From Rhodobacteraceae bacterium XHP0102 (GTDB lineage Bacteria; Pseudomonadota; Alphaproteobacteria; Rhodobacterales; Rhodobacteraceae): a stretch of 64,000 nt of DNA. Under the pieces are notes generated by a model. The model was given only the letters and a program-made list of their open reading frames with translations. It had not been told where the DNA came from and ran no database searches. The position numbers were made by a program, and so were the translations under genes. Location of the stretch: contig JAOWLD010000001.1 of NCBI GenBank assembly GCA_025751475.1, forward strand, positions 744,001 through 808,000. Reading direction: 5' to 3'. The first letter of the stretch is position 1, and each line of letters begins with the position of its first letter. Below, in pieces: positions 46,909-57,078 of the stretch.

Positions 46909-47331
46909 TTATTTTTTCGTGGGCGATTTCATCGGCACGCCATAAAGCTCCAGCTTGTGGCCTTGCAATTTATAGCCAAGCTTTGCGGCAATTTTTTCTT
47001 GCAAGGCTTCGATTTCGGGGTCGATGAATTCAATCACCGCGCCTGTGGTCACATCAATAAGGTGATCGTGATGCGCGCGCTCGGCATCCTCATAGCGGGC
47101 ACGGCCATCGCCAAATTCAACCTTCTCAAGGATGCCCGCCTCCTCAAACAGCTTGACTGTGCGGTAGACCGTGGCCAGCGAAATCCGAGGATCAACCGCA
47201 GACGCGCGGGCATAAAGCGCCTCTACGTCTGGATGATCTGCGGCCGCATCAAGCACTTGCGCGATCACGCGGCGCTGTTCGGTCATGCGCAAGCCTTGCG
47301 CATTGCATCGCTGTTCAATTGTTTCGCTCAA
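46909..47331 (-). CDS. Fur/Mur family metal-responsive regulator
   Basis: A 140-residue Fur-family repressor: winged helix with SLATVYRTVKLFEEAGI (about 52-68) and metal site HHDHLIDVTTGAVIEFIDPE (about 87-106). The CxxC pair of E. coli Fur (in HLICLDCG) is replaced by DVTT, so the structural zinc site is absent. In Rhodobacterales such proteins often respond to manganese (Mur) rather than iron. Which metal it senses here is not decided by sequence. It is followed by the EamA transporter gene. Confidence 0.88.
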   Translation of the reverse strand: MSETIEQRCNAQGLRMTEQRRVIAQVLDAAADHPDVEALYARASAVDPRISLATVYRTVKLFEEAGILEKVEFGDGRARYEDAERAHHDHLIDVTTGAVIEFIDPEIEALQEKIAAKLGYKLQGHKLELYGVPMKSPTKK

Positions 47332-47430
47332 GCCCTTTGCCCTTTTCGCTTCTTTTTTCCTTTTTAGGCGATTTGCACGCGCGCGAAAAGACCAGTTGCG
47401 GCGGTCTCCCTTGGGCCCGCCTTGGGTGGG

Positions 47431-48855
47431 TCATGTCCCGCAGAAGGTGCGCGTGACTTCTTCGCCTGCCCGTGGGGCGGCCTCATATTCGGCAAAGGCG
47501 GGACCAGGCGCAAAGGGCGCGGCGAGGGCTGCGTTCAACCGCTCGAATTTCGACAGATCACCTGCAAGGGCGGCGGTGATCATCGCCTCGACCTGATGGT
47601 TGCGGGGGATGCGCCGCGGGTTTGCCGCCTGCATCTGCGCGCGGGTGTCGGGGGTGGTTTCGGCCGCCCATCGCGCGCCCCACTCTTGCAGCCCCGCATC
47701 ATTGGGCGCGCCCAATTCGGCCGCAAGCGCCGTGATCCCCCCATCGCCCAATGCCCGAAAGGCGCGGGTGAAGTCGCCGCCCAGCCGCGCAAGCTGCGTC
47801 AGGAAGGCCAAGCCCATTTCCTCTGCCGCAGGATGGTCTGCACCAAGCCCAAGCTTGCGGCCCAAAATCGCGTGCCATTCCGCATCAAAGCGATCTGCGA
47901 AGCCCTGCACGATTTGGGTAAAGCGCGCGATTGCCGCCTCGCGATCTTGGCCCGCGAGGGGCAACAGGGCGGTTGCGAATTGAGCGATGTTCCAAACGGC
48001 AATATTGGGCTGGTTTGCATAGGCGTATCGGCCATATTGATCAATCGCAGAAAACACCTGTTCAGGGTCATAGCGATCCATGAAAGCGGCGGGGCCGTAA
48101 TCAACCGTCTCGCCTGAGATGGTCATGTTATCCGTATTCATCACCCCATGGATGAACCCAACCCCCATCCATTGCGCAATAAGCCGCGCCTGTGCATCGC
48201 GCATCGCGATTAAGACATCCTCGGCAGTTTGCGCCTCTGGGTAATGGCGCGCGATCACATGATCGAGCAAGATTTGCAGCGCCTCACGATCATTGCGGAC
48301 GGCGAAATATTGAAACGTGCCGACCCGAATATGGCTTTGCGCCACGCGGGTGAGAACGGCACCGGGGCGTAGGTCTTCGCGCAAGATATCCTCTCCCGTG
48401 GTGACCGCTGCCAATGCGCGGGTGGTCGGGATGCCCAAGGCCGCCATCGCCTCGCTCAAGACATATTCGCGCAAAACAGGCCCAAGCCATGCGCGCCCAT
48501 CACCCCCGCGCGAAAACGGTGTGCGGCCTGCACCTTTGAGTTGGATGTCAAAGCGGCCCTGTTCGCGGACCACTTCGCCCAAGAGGATTGCACGGCCATC
48601 GCCCAATTGCGGCACGAAGCCGCCGAATTGATGCCCCGCATAGGCTTGTGCGATTGGCTCCGCCCCTTGGGGAAGGCGGTTGCCCGCAAAGATCTGCGTC
48701 ATCTCCTCCAAGGGGCCTGCCGCGATCCCCAAATCCGCCGCAAGCGCCGCGTTGAAGGCCAAAAGCCGCGGCGCAGGCGCAGCTTGTGGCGTGACACGTG
48801 CAAAAAACCGATCTGGCAGACGGGCATAGCTGTTGTCGAAATGGACTTGGGTCAT
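47431..48855 (-). CDS. selO: Protein adenylyltransferase SelO (YdiU)
   Basis: A 474-residue pseudokinase-fold enzyme that transfers AMP to protein Ser/Thr/Tyr residues, linked to oxidative stress. Features: FDNSYARLPDRFFARV, AYAGHQFGGFVPQLGDGRAILLGE, the ATP-loop KGAGRTPFSRGGDGRA, and the active-site HGVMNTDNMTISGETVDYGP. The last residues FCGT retain a C-terminal cysteine as in bacterial SelO; the residue before HGVMN is Ile. The ATG at 48855 gives the family N-terminus. It diverges from rlmE. Confidence 0.92.
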   Translation of the reverse strand: MTQVHFDNSYARLPDRFFARVTPQAAPAPRLLAFNAALAADLGIAAGPLEEMTQIFAGNRLPQGAEPIAQAYAGHQFGGFVPQLGDGRAILLGEVVREQGRFDIQLKGAGRTPFSRGGDGRAWLGPVLREYVLSEAMAALGIPTTRALAAVTTGEDILREDLRPGAVLTRVAQSHIRVGTFQYFAVRNDREALQILLDHVIARHYPEAQTAEDVLIAMRDAQARLIAQWMGVGFIHGVMNTDNMTISGETVDYGPAAFMDRYDPEQVFSAIDQYGRYAYANQPNIAVWNIAQFATALLPLAGQDREAAIARFTQIVQGFADRFDAEWHAILGRKLGLGADHPAAEEMGLAFLTQLARLGGDFTRAFRALGDGGITALAAELGAPNDAGLQEWGARWAAETTPDTRAQMQAANPRRIPRNHQVEAMITAALAGDLSKFERLNAALAAPFAPGPAFAEYEAAPRAGEEVTRTFCGT

Positions 48856-49010
48856 GGGTCCAAGCCTTAGCGGCTTTGGCAAAATCCGCAATCCCTGAGT
48901 GCCGCTCATGCGTGGCCCTGCAGGATGCTGTGCCATCCCTTGCCATAATCTTGGGCAGGGTTTATCCCCTGTGTCCTAAGACCCCGCGCCCCAATCAGAC
49001 AGGCTGACCC

Positions 49011-49727
49011 ATGAGCAAAACCCCCACAGGAAAAAGCGGCAGCGGGCGCGGCGCGCGGGATTTGCGTGTGAAAGTCAAAACGGCGCGCGGGCGGAAACTC
49101 AGCTCAACCCGTTGGTTGGAGCGTCAGTTAAACGACCCCTATGTGCAGCGCGCCAAGCGCGAAGGCTATCGCGGACGCGCGGCCTTTAAGATCATGGAAT
49201 TGGATGACAAGTTCCGCTTTCTTGTGCCTGGCGCGCGGGTGGTCGATTTGGGCTGTGCGCCGGGGGGCTGGTGTCAGGTGGCCGTGCCGCGCATCAACGC
49301 TTTGGGCGAGAAATCAGGCAAGGCCATTGGCCGCATCATCGGGGTTGACCTGCAAGAGGTGGAGGCCATTGCAGGGGCCGAATTGCACCAATTGGATTTC
49401 ATGGAAGATGATGCCGATGAAAAGGTCAAACTCTGGCTTGGCGGCAAGGCTGATGTGGTGATGAGCGATATGGCCGCCGCCTCGTCAGGCCATAAGCAGA
49501 CCGACCATTTGCGCATCATCGCGCTGTGTGAGGCGGCCGCCTATTTTGCCTTTGACGTGTTGGAGGAAGGTGGCACATTCGTGGCCAAAGTGCTTGCTGG
49601 CGGGGCCGAAGGTGATTTGCAGAAAATTCTCAAACAGCGCTTCGAGAAGGTCGCCAATGTGAAACCTGGGGCAAGCCGCGCGGATAGTTCCGAGAAATTC
49701 GTGGTCGCTTCAGGATTTCGCGGCTGA
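49011..49727 (+). CDS. rlmE: 23S rRNA 2'-O-methyltransferase RlmE (FtsJ/RrmJ)
   Basis: A 238-residue SAM-dependent enzyme that methylates U2552 of 23S rRNA in the 50S subunit. SAM loop [15 protein letters not shown], the lysine in [25 protein letters not shown] and [11 protein letters not shown] with the catalytic lysine are visible. A basic N-terminal tail of about 40 residues precedes the domain. It starts just after a divergent gap to selO and is followed by guaB 87 bases on. Confidence 0.95.
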   Translation: MSKTPTGKSGSGRGARDLRVKVKTARGRKLSSTRWLERQLNDPYVQRAKREGYRGRAAFKIMELDDKFRFLVPGARVVDLGCAPGGWCQVAVPRINALGEKSGKAIGRIIGVDLQEVEAIAGAELHQLDFMEDDADEKVKLWLGGKADVVMSDMAAASSGHKQTDHLRIIALCEAAAYFAFDVLEEGGTFVAKVLAGGAEGDLQKILKQRFEKVANVKPGASRADSSEKFVVASGFRG

Positions 49728-49790
49728 GATTTTTTCCCGATTAGGGCTTTCCCTCAGGGCCTATGCATGAGATAGGGCAGGGCCAATTGA

Positions 49791-51269
<1,479 letters not shown>

Positions 51270-51278
51270 GGCACGCAT

Positions 51279-52460
51279 ATGACGCCTGCGGCGCGATATC
51301 AGGCCGCGATCGAGGTTTTGGACGCGGTTCTGGCGGGGCAAAACCCTGAACCTGCCTTGCGCGCTTGGGGCCGTTCTGCGCGGTTTGCAGGATCAAAGGA
51401 CCGCGCGGCCATCAGCGATCATGTCTATGACGTGTTGCGCAATCGGGGCCGCGCCGCCGCATTGGCCGCGCGCGATGTCGATGCGGCGACTGGGCGCGAT
51501 TTGATACTGGGTTTGTTGCATTTGCAGGGGATTTCGCCTGCCGATGTTTTCGGGCAGATGCCTTACGGTCCTGCGGCATTGCGCGCGGATGAGCCTGCCC
51601 TGCCTGCATCCGTCTTGCCCGATATCCGATACGACACGCCCGCATGGCTGCATGATCAGCTGTCTGCGGATTTGGGCGTGGATTTGCCCACCATCCTATC
51701 TGCCATGGCGCAGCGGGCGCCCAGCTATCTGCGCGTGAACATTGCCAAGACCGATCGGGCGGGTGCGATCACGGCCTTGGCGCAAGCAGGCATCGCCGCA
51801 CATCCCGAGCCGCGCTGCGAGACGGCCTTGGAATTGGGCGAGGGCGCGCGCAAACTGACGCAATCCTTGCCATATCAACAGGGTTTGGTTGAGGTTCAGG
51901 ATCTCTCTGTCCAAATGGCGATGGCGCAGATTGAATGGCCCAAAAAGGGCCGCATTCTAGACTATTGCGCGGGTGCGGGCGGGAAATCTTTGGCCATTGC
52001 AGCACAAAGCGCAGCGGATATCACGGTGCATGACAAATTTCCCAAACGCATGGCCGATCTGGCGGCGCGCGCGGCGCGGGCGGGTATGCGCTATCACAGC
52101 CGCACAGATCAGGAATTGGACGCTGATGGACCGTTTGATCTTGTGCTGTTGGATGTGCCTTGCTCGGGCAGTGGCACATGGCGGCGCGATCCGATGGCAC
52201 GGTGGCGGACCACGCCCGATTTTTTGAATGATCTATGCGCCCTGCAGGCGCAGATTATGGACCGCGCGGCGGCGCTCTGTGCGGTTGAAGGACGGATCAT
52301 ATACATGACCTGTTCGCTGCTTTCGGCAGAAAATGAGGCCGCGATGCGCGCGTTTTTGCACCGCCATCCGCAATTCGATCTTGTGCAATCTTGCCGCTTT
52401 GATCCGATTTCTGCGTCAGACGGTTTCTTTTTCGCAGAATTTATCCGCAAATCCATCTAA
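51279..52460 (+). CDS. RsmB/NOP-family RNA cytosine-5 methyltransferase
   Basis: A 393-residue SAM-dependent methyltransferase of the RsmB/Nol1/Nop2 group, acting on 16S rRNA or another RNA. SAM loop LDYCAGAGGKSLAIAA, the catalytic motif DVPCSGSGTW (Cys295) and the second cysteine in MTCSLLSAEN (Cys345) are clear. The N-terminal part is a short, degenerate NusB-like helical domain. RsmB is the best name, but the exact RNA target is uncertain. It follows guaB by 9 bases. Confidence 0.88.
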   Translation: MTPAARYQAAIEVLDAVLAGQNPEPALRAWGRSARFAGSKDRAAISDHVYDVLRNRGRAAALAARDVDAATGRDLILGLLHLQGISPADVFGQMPYGPAALRADEPALPASVLPDIRYDTPAWLHDQLSADLGVDLPTILSAMAQRAPSYLRVNIAKTDRAGAITALAQAGIAAHPEPRCETALELGEGARKLTQSLPYQQGLVEVQDLSVQMAMAQIEWPKKGRILDYCAGAGGKSLAIAAQSAADITVHDKFPKRMADLAARAARAGMRYHSRTDQELDADGPFDLVLLDVPCSGSGTWRRDPMARWRTTPDFLNDLCALQAQIMDRAAALCAVEGRIIYMTCSLLSAENEAAMRAFLHRHPQFDLVQSCRFDPISASDGFFFAEFIRKSI

Positions 52461-52552
52461 GCTTGGTCACGGCATTCTGTGAAAATCTTAACCTGTCTTT
52501 AACGATTTCAACCGATTTTGGCGTCAAAACCCGTTGATATGGGAGGCACGGC

Positions 52553-55045
52553 TTGACGGATCAAGCCAATTTTGGGCGTTCTGATTTTCGGCCAGATCAG
52601 GCGGGCTTGTCGCCTGCGCTGCTTATGGTTTTGCTTGTGCTGACCTTAACGACACTGGGGCTTGGCCTTGTCTTTGCAGGGCAGGCGGGTCAGGTGTCAC
52701 CGATCTGGTCGGTGGCGATGATCTGTGGCGCGGGCGGGCTTTTGGTGGCGCTGGTGCCCAATTTGGTCGCGCTGTCGCGCAGGCAAGCGGTGCTGCGCCA
52801 AATGGCGGCGGCGTTTCACAATGATCTGGACGCGGTGATGATCAGCAACCCGCAGGGTGTTTTGCGCTGTGGCAATCCTGCCGCGCAAGCGATGTTGCCG
52901 ATGGACAGCTGCCGCCGCGTGGATCAGGCATTGGCGCAGCGCCTTCCCAATGCAGCGGCCATTGTGGCGCGCAATTTGACCGAAATTCTAAAAGACAGAC
53001 CAGAGACCGAAGCGCGCAGGGAGGTGTTACGCCTCAGCCAAGGGGCGTTGCGGCTTTCGGTGCACCGTGCAGGATATTGGGTGATCTGGCGGGTCGAGAT
53101 GATCCAACACGCCGATGCCATGGGCAGCGGGCATGGCTTTGGCAAAGGTTTGGGTTTGCCTGCCTTGCTGGTGTCGGATCAAGATGAGGTGCTGTCGATC
53201 AATGATGCGGGGCTGGCGCGGTTGATGCCGCGCAATGGCCAAAAGATCACCACCCTTGCCGATGTGATCGAGGATTTGCCGATGCGCGCGGGCCAGACCC
53301 ATCGTGTCAGCACGCTGCGCGGCGTGGTCGAGATGCGCGCCGCCGCCGCACCGCGTGTGGATGGCACGCGTGAGATATATTTGCTTGGTCCAGATCATCT
53401 GCCCTTGAACTCCGCAGGGTTGGCCAATGTGTTTGACGCGCTGCCTGCCGCATTGTTGCACGTGGCGGGGGATGGTCACGTGTTGGTGGCCAATCGTGCC
53501 GCGCAGCGCCTGTTGGCGGTGGACACAGGCACGGATCTTGGTCCCCTTGGCAATCTGGTTGAGGGGCTTGGCCGCCCCGTGCGCGATTGGGTCGCCGATG
53601 TTTTGTCGGAACGTGTGCCCAACCGCCCCGAAATGGTCCGCGTGCGCAATCGCGATGATGATTGTTTTGTGCAAATCACCTTGGGCCGTGTGATGGCCGA
53701 AAATGCCCCTGCGGGGCTTGGGGCGGATACGCTTTTGGCGGTGCTGCATGATGCGACCGAATTAAAGCAGCTCGAGGTGCAATTCGTGCAAAGCCAAAAA
53801 ATGCAGGCGATTGGCGCATTGGCGGGCGGTGTGGCGCATGATTTCAACAATGTGTTGACCGCGATCAGCGGCCATACGGATCTTTTGCTCTTGCGCCACG
53901 ATCAGGGCGATCCTGATTTTGCGGATATCGAACAAATCCGCCAAAACACCAACCGCGCCACCGCGCTTGTGGGGCAACTCTTGGCCTTTTCACGCAAGCA
54001 AAGCCTTGCCCCGGAAATTGTCGATTTGCGCGATTGCCTGTCTGATCTGGGCCATTTGCTGAACCGTCTGGTGGGGGAAACGGTGCGGCTGCATATCTCG
54101 CATGATCCTGATCTGATGCCCATTCGCGCCGACAGGCGGCAATTTGAACAGGTGGTCATGAATCTGGTGGTGAACGCGCGTGATGCCATGCCTGATGGCG
54201 GCGCAGTGCGGGTCAGCACCAAAATGGTTGAATTGCACAGCCCGCTGATGCGTGACCGCGCGCTTGTGCCCGAAGGGCGCTATGTCACCTTAGAGGTGCG
54301 CGATGAAGGGACAGGGATTGCGCCCGACAAACGCGATAAAATCTTTGAGCCGTTTTACACCACCAAGGAGGTGGGAAAGGGCACGGGGCTGGGCCTGTCG
54401 ATGGTCTATGGGATCGTCAAGCAGACGGGCGGGTATATCTTTGTCGACTCCGAATTGGGGGAGGGGACGGTGTTCACGATCTACTGCCCTGCCTATGATG
54501 CCAAAAGCGAGAAAGTGCTGCCAAACCCCGCCCCGCCTTCGGCCAAAGATGATGCGCCCGCGCCACCTGTGATGCCGCCAGACGCCCCCCCCGTGATCCA
54601 ATCCGTGACATCTCCCGTGACATACCCTGCGGGGGGCGCGACCAAAGCAGCGAAAGGGCCGAAAAAGGGGCAGGGCGAAACCATCCTATTGGTTGAAGAT
54701 GAGCCGCCCGTGCGGGCCTTTGCGGCGCGCGCGCTGCGCCTGCGCGGCTATCATGTCGAGGAGGCCGAGAGCGCGGAAATGGCGCTTGCAAAACTGCGTG
54801 ATCCGTCCCTGCGGTTTGATTTATTCCTCAGCGATGTTGTGATGCCGGGCCGTGATGGCCCCTCTTGGGTGCGCGAGGCGCTGAAAATGCGCCCAGGCAC
54901 AAGGGTCGTGTTCATGTCGGGCTATGCGGAAGATGTCTATCAAAAAACCTTGGGCGAGATCCCTGGATCGGTCTTTTTGCAAAAACCCTTTGCCTTGGCG
55001 GAGCTGTTGGAAAAGGTAGACAGCCAGATCAAGGCCAGCGCTTAG
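52553..55045 (+). CDS. cckA: Hybrid histidine kinase CckA
   Basis: An 830-residue membrane kinase: two N-terminal transmembrane helices (about 20-70), PAS-like sensor region (about 80-410), HisKA with phospho-acceptor His429 in GGVAHDFNNVLTAISGHTDL, HATPase domain (NLVVNARDAMP; GTGLGLSMVYGIVKQTGG), Pro-rich linker, and a C-terminal receiver with Asp761 in LSDVVMPGRDG. This is the CckA type that feeds ChpT and CtrA, controlling motility, gene transfer agent or cell cycle in alphaproteobacteria. The start is TTG with GGGAGG 6 bases before it. The last bases overlap the convergent sulfotransferase gene. Confidence 0.92.
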   Translation: MTDQANFGRSDFRPDQAGLSPALLMVLLVLTLTTLGLGLVFAGQAGQVSPIWSVAMICGAGGLLVALVPNLVALSRRQAVLRQMAAAFHNDLDAVMISNPQGVLRCGNPAAQAMLPMDSCRRVDQALAQRLPNAAAIVARNLTEILKDRPETEARREVLRLSQGALRLSVHRAGYWVIWRVEMIQHADAMGSGHGFGKGLGLPALLVSDQDEVLSINDAGLARLMPRNGQKITTLADVIEDLPMRAGQTHRVSTLRGVVEMRAAAAPRVDGTREIYLLGPDHLPLNSAGLANVFDALPAALLHVAGDGHVLVANRAAQRLLAVDTGTDLGPLGNLVEGLGRPVRDWVADVLSERVPNRPEMVRVRNRDDDCFVQITLGRVMAENAPAGLGADTLLAVLHDATELKQLEVQFVQSQKMQAIGALAGGVAHDFNNVLTAISGHTDLLLLRHDQGDPDFADIEQIRQNTNRATALVGQLLAFSRKQSLAPEIVDLRDCLSDLGHLLNRLVGETVRLHISHDPDLMPIRADRRQFEQVVMNLVVNARDAMPDGGAVRVSTKMVELHSPLMRDRALVPEGRYVTLEVRDEGTGIAPDKRDKIFEPFYTTKEVGKGTGLGLSMVYGIVKQTGGYIFVDSELGEGTVFTIYCPAYDAKSEKVLPNPAPPSAKDDAPAPPVMPPDAPPVIQSVTSPVTYPAGGATKAAKGPKKGQGETILLVEDEPPVRAFAARALRLRGYHVEEAESAEMALAKLRDPSLRFDLFLSDVVMPGRDGPSWVREALKMRPGTRVVFMSGYAEDVYQKTLGEIPGSVFLQKPFALAELLEKVDSQIKASA

Positions 55046-55644
55046 GTGCGGCTGCACAGCGCCTGCCACAGCGCGAATTCCTCGGGGCGTTCCGCCTGCA
55101 CTCGCCGCATGATGCGCTTGGGCAACTCAAGCGCCATCTGCGGTGAAACATTGCGCGCCTCCAGCACCAGATCCACCTCAAGCCGCGCCGATAAAAAGGC
55201 CACAGCACGCTCCATCTGGTCATAGCGAAACAAGTGATCCACCCCGATCATTGCCCCCTCATGCCCCAAGAAACGCGCCTGTGATCCGACCTGCGCAAAG
55301 GCGGGTGGATCAGGCGCAAGCCACGCCTCCACAAACTCACTGAAACTGACATGGGCGGTGGAATTGGGCTTGCCCCTGATCTGATCGCGCCGCCTGTAGC
55401 GATACCAACTGCCCAGCCAGTCAATCGGCTCCCGCATGATGGCCATGGTCTCATGCGGCTGTTTCCCGCGCGCCTCGAAAAACGGGGCAAGCTGCGCTTT
55501 ATAGCGGGTCACCGAAACGTGCTTCATTCCCGGTGGATTAAGAATCACGGCACTGGCATAAGGGGCTGCGGCCGCCTCAAGGGCGGTGGTACCTGTTTTT
55601 GGCACGGACAAAAACACAAGTTTTTGATTGAAAAACAAAAGCAT
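55042..55644 (-). CDS. Sulfotransferase-family protein
   Basis: A 200-residue protein with the 5'-phosphosulfate-binding motif VPKTGTTAL (about 14-22) and the 3'-phosphate motif region MAIMREPIDWLGSWYRYR, typical of sulfotransferases that use PAPS. The first 20 residues are hydrophobic and encoded by unusually AT-rich DNA, and no good ribosome site precedes the ATG at 55644, so the start is unsure; a TTG at 55716 is possible. Its stop overlaps that of cckA. It diverges from recA. The acceptor (a sugar or lipid) is unknown. Confidence 0.75.
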   Translation of the reverse strand: MLLFFNQKLVFLSVPKTGTTALEAAAAPYASAVILNPPGMKHVSVTRYKAQLAPFFEARGKQPHETMAIMREPIDWLGSWYRYRRRDQIRGKPNSTAHVSFSEFVEAWLAPDPPAFAQVGSQARFLGHEGAMIGVDHLFRYDQMERAVAFLSARLEVDLVLEARNVSPQMALELPKRIMRRVQAERPEEFALWQALCSRT

Positions 55645-55724
55645 AATATATTTATCGCTGGCCGCGATCCCCGTAACCACTTCTTTACCATTCACCGCAA
55701 AACTACGTCTATGCAAGAATTTAC

Positions 55725-55754
55725 TTGAAATGTTCTCTTTTTGTTTGCATATCT
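55725..55754 (+). promoter_or_regulatory. recA promoter
   Basis: TTGAAA (55725-55730), 18-base spacer and ATATCT (55749-55754) form the likely -35 and -10 of recA, 73 bases before its ATG. A LexA-type box fills the spacer. Confidence 0.5.
55732..55746 (+). promoter_or_regulatory. LexA box 1 at recA (GTTC-N7-GTTT)
   Basis: GTTC, seven bases and GTTT, one mismatch from the alphaproteobacterial SOS box GTTC-N7-GTTC. It lies between the predicted -35 and -10, where a repressor would block RNA polymerase. Confidence 0.6.
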
Positions 55755-55760
55755 ATTTGA

Positions 55761-55775
55761 GAACAAGAGGTGAAC
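55761..55775. promoter_or_regulatory. LexA box 2 at recA (GAAC-N7-GAAC)
   Basis: GAAC, AAGAGGT, GAAC is an exact alphaproteobacterial SOS box read on the other strand (GTTC-N7-GTTC). It lies just after the predicted -10, near the transcription start. Confidence 0.7.
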
Positions 55776-55826
55776 AAGGGCAAGCATTGCCGCCTTGGCA
55801 GCAGTGTGAAATAAGGAGCCAAACCA

Positions 55827-56897
55827 ATGGCAATGGCGGATATTCTCGATATGACGGATCGCAACGCGGCGGAAAAGCAAAAGGCACTCGACAGTGCCTT
55901 GGCGCAAATTGAGCGGCAATTTGGCAAAGGCTCGATCATGCGCCTTGGGGGCGAAAATGCCATCCAAGAGATTGAGGCAACATCGACAGGATCGCTGGGC
56001 CTTGACATCGCCCTTGGCATTGGCGGTTTGCCCAAAGGACGGATCATCGAAATTTACGGCCCTGAAAGCTCGGGGAAGACCACGCTGACACTGCACGCGG
56101 TCGCGGAAGAGCAGAAAAAAGGCGGGGTTTGTGCCTTTGTCGATGCGGAACACGCGCTAGACCCCCAATATGCCAAGAAACTGGGCGTGAATTTGGATGA
56201 TCTGCTGATTTCGCAGCCCGATACGGGCGAACAGGCGTTGGAAATCACCGATACATTGGTGCGGTCTGGTGCGGTGAGCCTTGTGGTGGTCGACTCGGTC
56301 GCGGCCCTGACCCCAAAATCCGAGCTTGAAGGCGATATGGGCGACAGTTCGGTCGGCGTTCACGCGCGCCTCATGTCGCAGGCGATGCGCAAGCTGACGG
56401 GGTCCATTGCACGGTCCAATTGCATGGTGATCTTCATCAACCAAATTCGGATGAAGATCGGCGTGATGTTCGGCAGCCCAGAGACCACAACGGGCGGCAA
56501 TGCATTGAAATTCTACGCATCCGTGCGTTTGGATATCCGCCGCATCGGGGCCATCAAAGACCGTGACGAGGTGGTGGGCAACCAGACCCGTGTCAAGGTC
56601 GTGAAAAACAAAGTGGCCCCGCCCTTCAAACAGGTCGAATTCGACATCATGTATGGCGAGGGTATCTCGAAAACGGGCGAATTGCTGGATCTGGGTGTCA
56701 AGGCAGGCGTGGTCGAGAAATCAGGTGCTTGGTTCTCTTATGGCGATGAACGCATCGGTCAGGGCCGCGAAAATGCCAAGCAATTCCTGAAAGATAACCC
56801 CGCCATGGCCTTGGAGATCGAGGATAAGATCCGCGCCGCGCATGGGTTGGAATTCGGTATGGATGACAATGATGACAGCGCGATGGTCGAGGATTAA
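55827..56897 (+). CDS. recA: Recombinase RecA
   Basis: A 356-residue ATPase that pairs homologous DNA and activates LexA self-cleavage. Walker A GPESSGKT (78-85), the [19 protein letters not shown] segment and the DNA-binding loop [22 protein letters not shown] are complete; the C-terminal tail is acidic ([11 protein letters not shown]). The ATG at 55827 has AAGGAG 8 bases upstream. Two SOS boxes lie upstream and a terminator follows. Confidence 0.98.
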   Translation: MAMADILDMTDRNAAEKQKALDSALAQIERQFGKGSIMRLGGENAIQEIEATSTGSLGLDIALGIGGLPKGRIIEIYGPESSGKTTLTLHAVAEEQKKGGVCAFVDAEHALDPQYAKKLGVNLDDLLISQPDTGEQALEITDTLVRSGAVSLVVVDSVAALTPKSELEGDMGDSSVGVHARLMSQAMRKLTGSIARSNCMVIFINQIRMKIGVMFGSPETTTGGNALKFYASVRLDIRRIGAIKDRDEVVGNQTRVKVVKNKVAPPFKQVEFDIMYGEGISKTGELLDLGVKAGVVEKSGAWFSYGDERIGQGRENAKQFLKDNPAMALEIEDKIRAAHGLEFGMDDNDDSAMVED

Positions 56898-56925
56898 GTT
56901 CCGCGCCTTTTGCATCGTCCAATTG

Positions 56926-56962
56926 AAGCGCGCGTGGCCCAAATTGAGCTGCGCGCGCTTTT
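56926..56962 (+). terminator. Terminator after recA
   Basis: AAGCGCGCG (56926-56934) pairs with CGCGCGCTT (56952-56960) around a 17-base loop, then TTC. It lies 29 bases past the recA stop. Confidence 0.6.
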
Positions 56963-57078
56963 CATTTTGCCGCTTGCGATTTTGGATCGGGCCGCGTGTC
57001 TTTGCCCTGTGGACAGGGCTTTGACAAACTTGTATCCCACGCTGAACCGATGAATTTTTTCAGAAAGACCGCGTGCCC

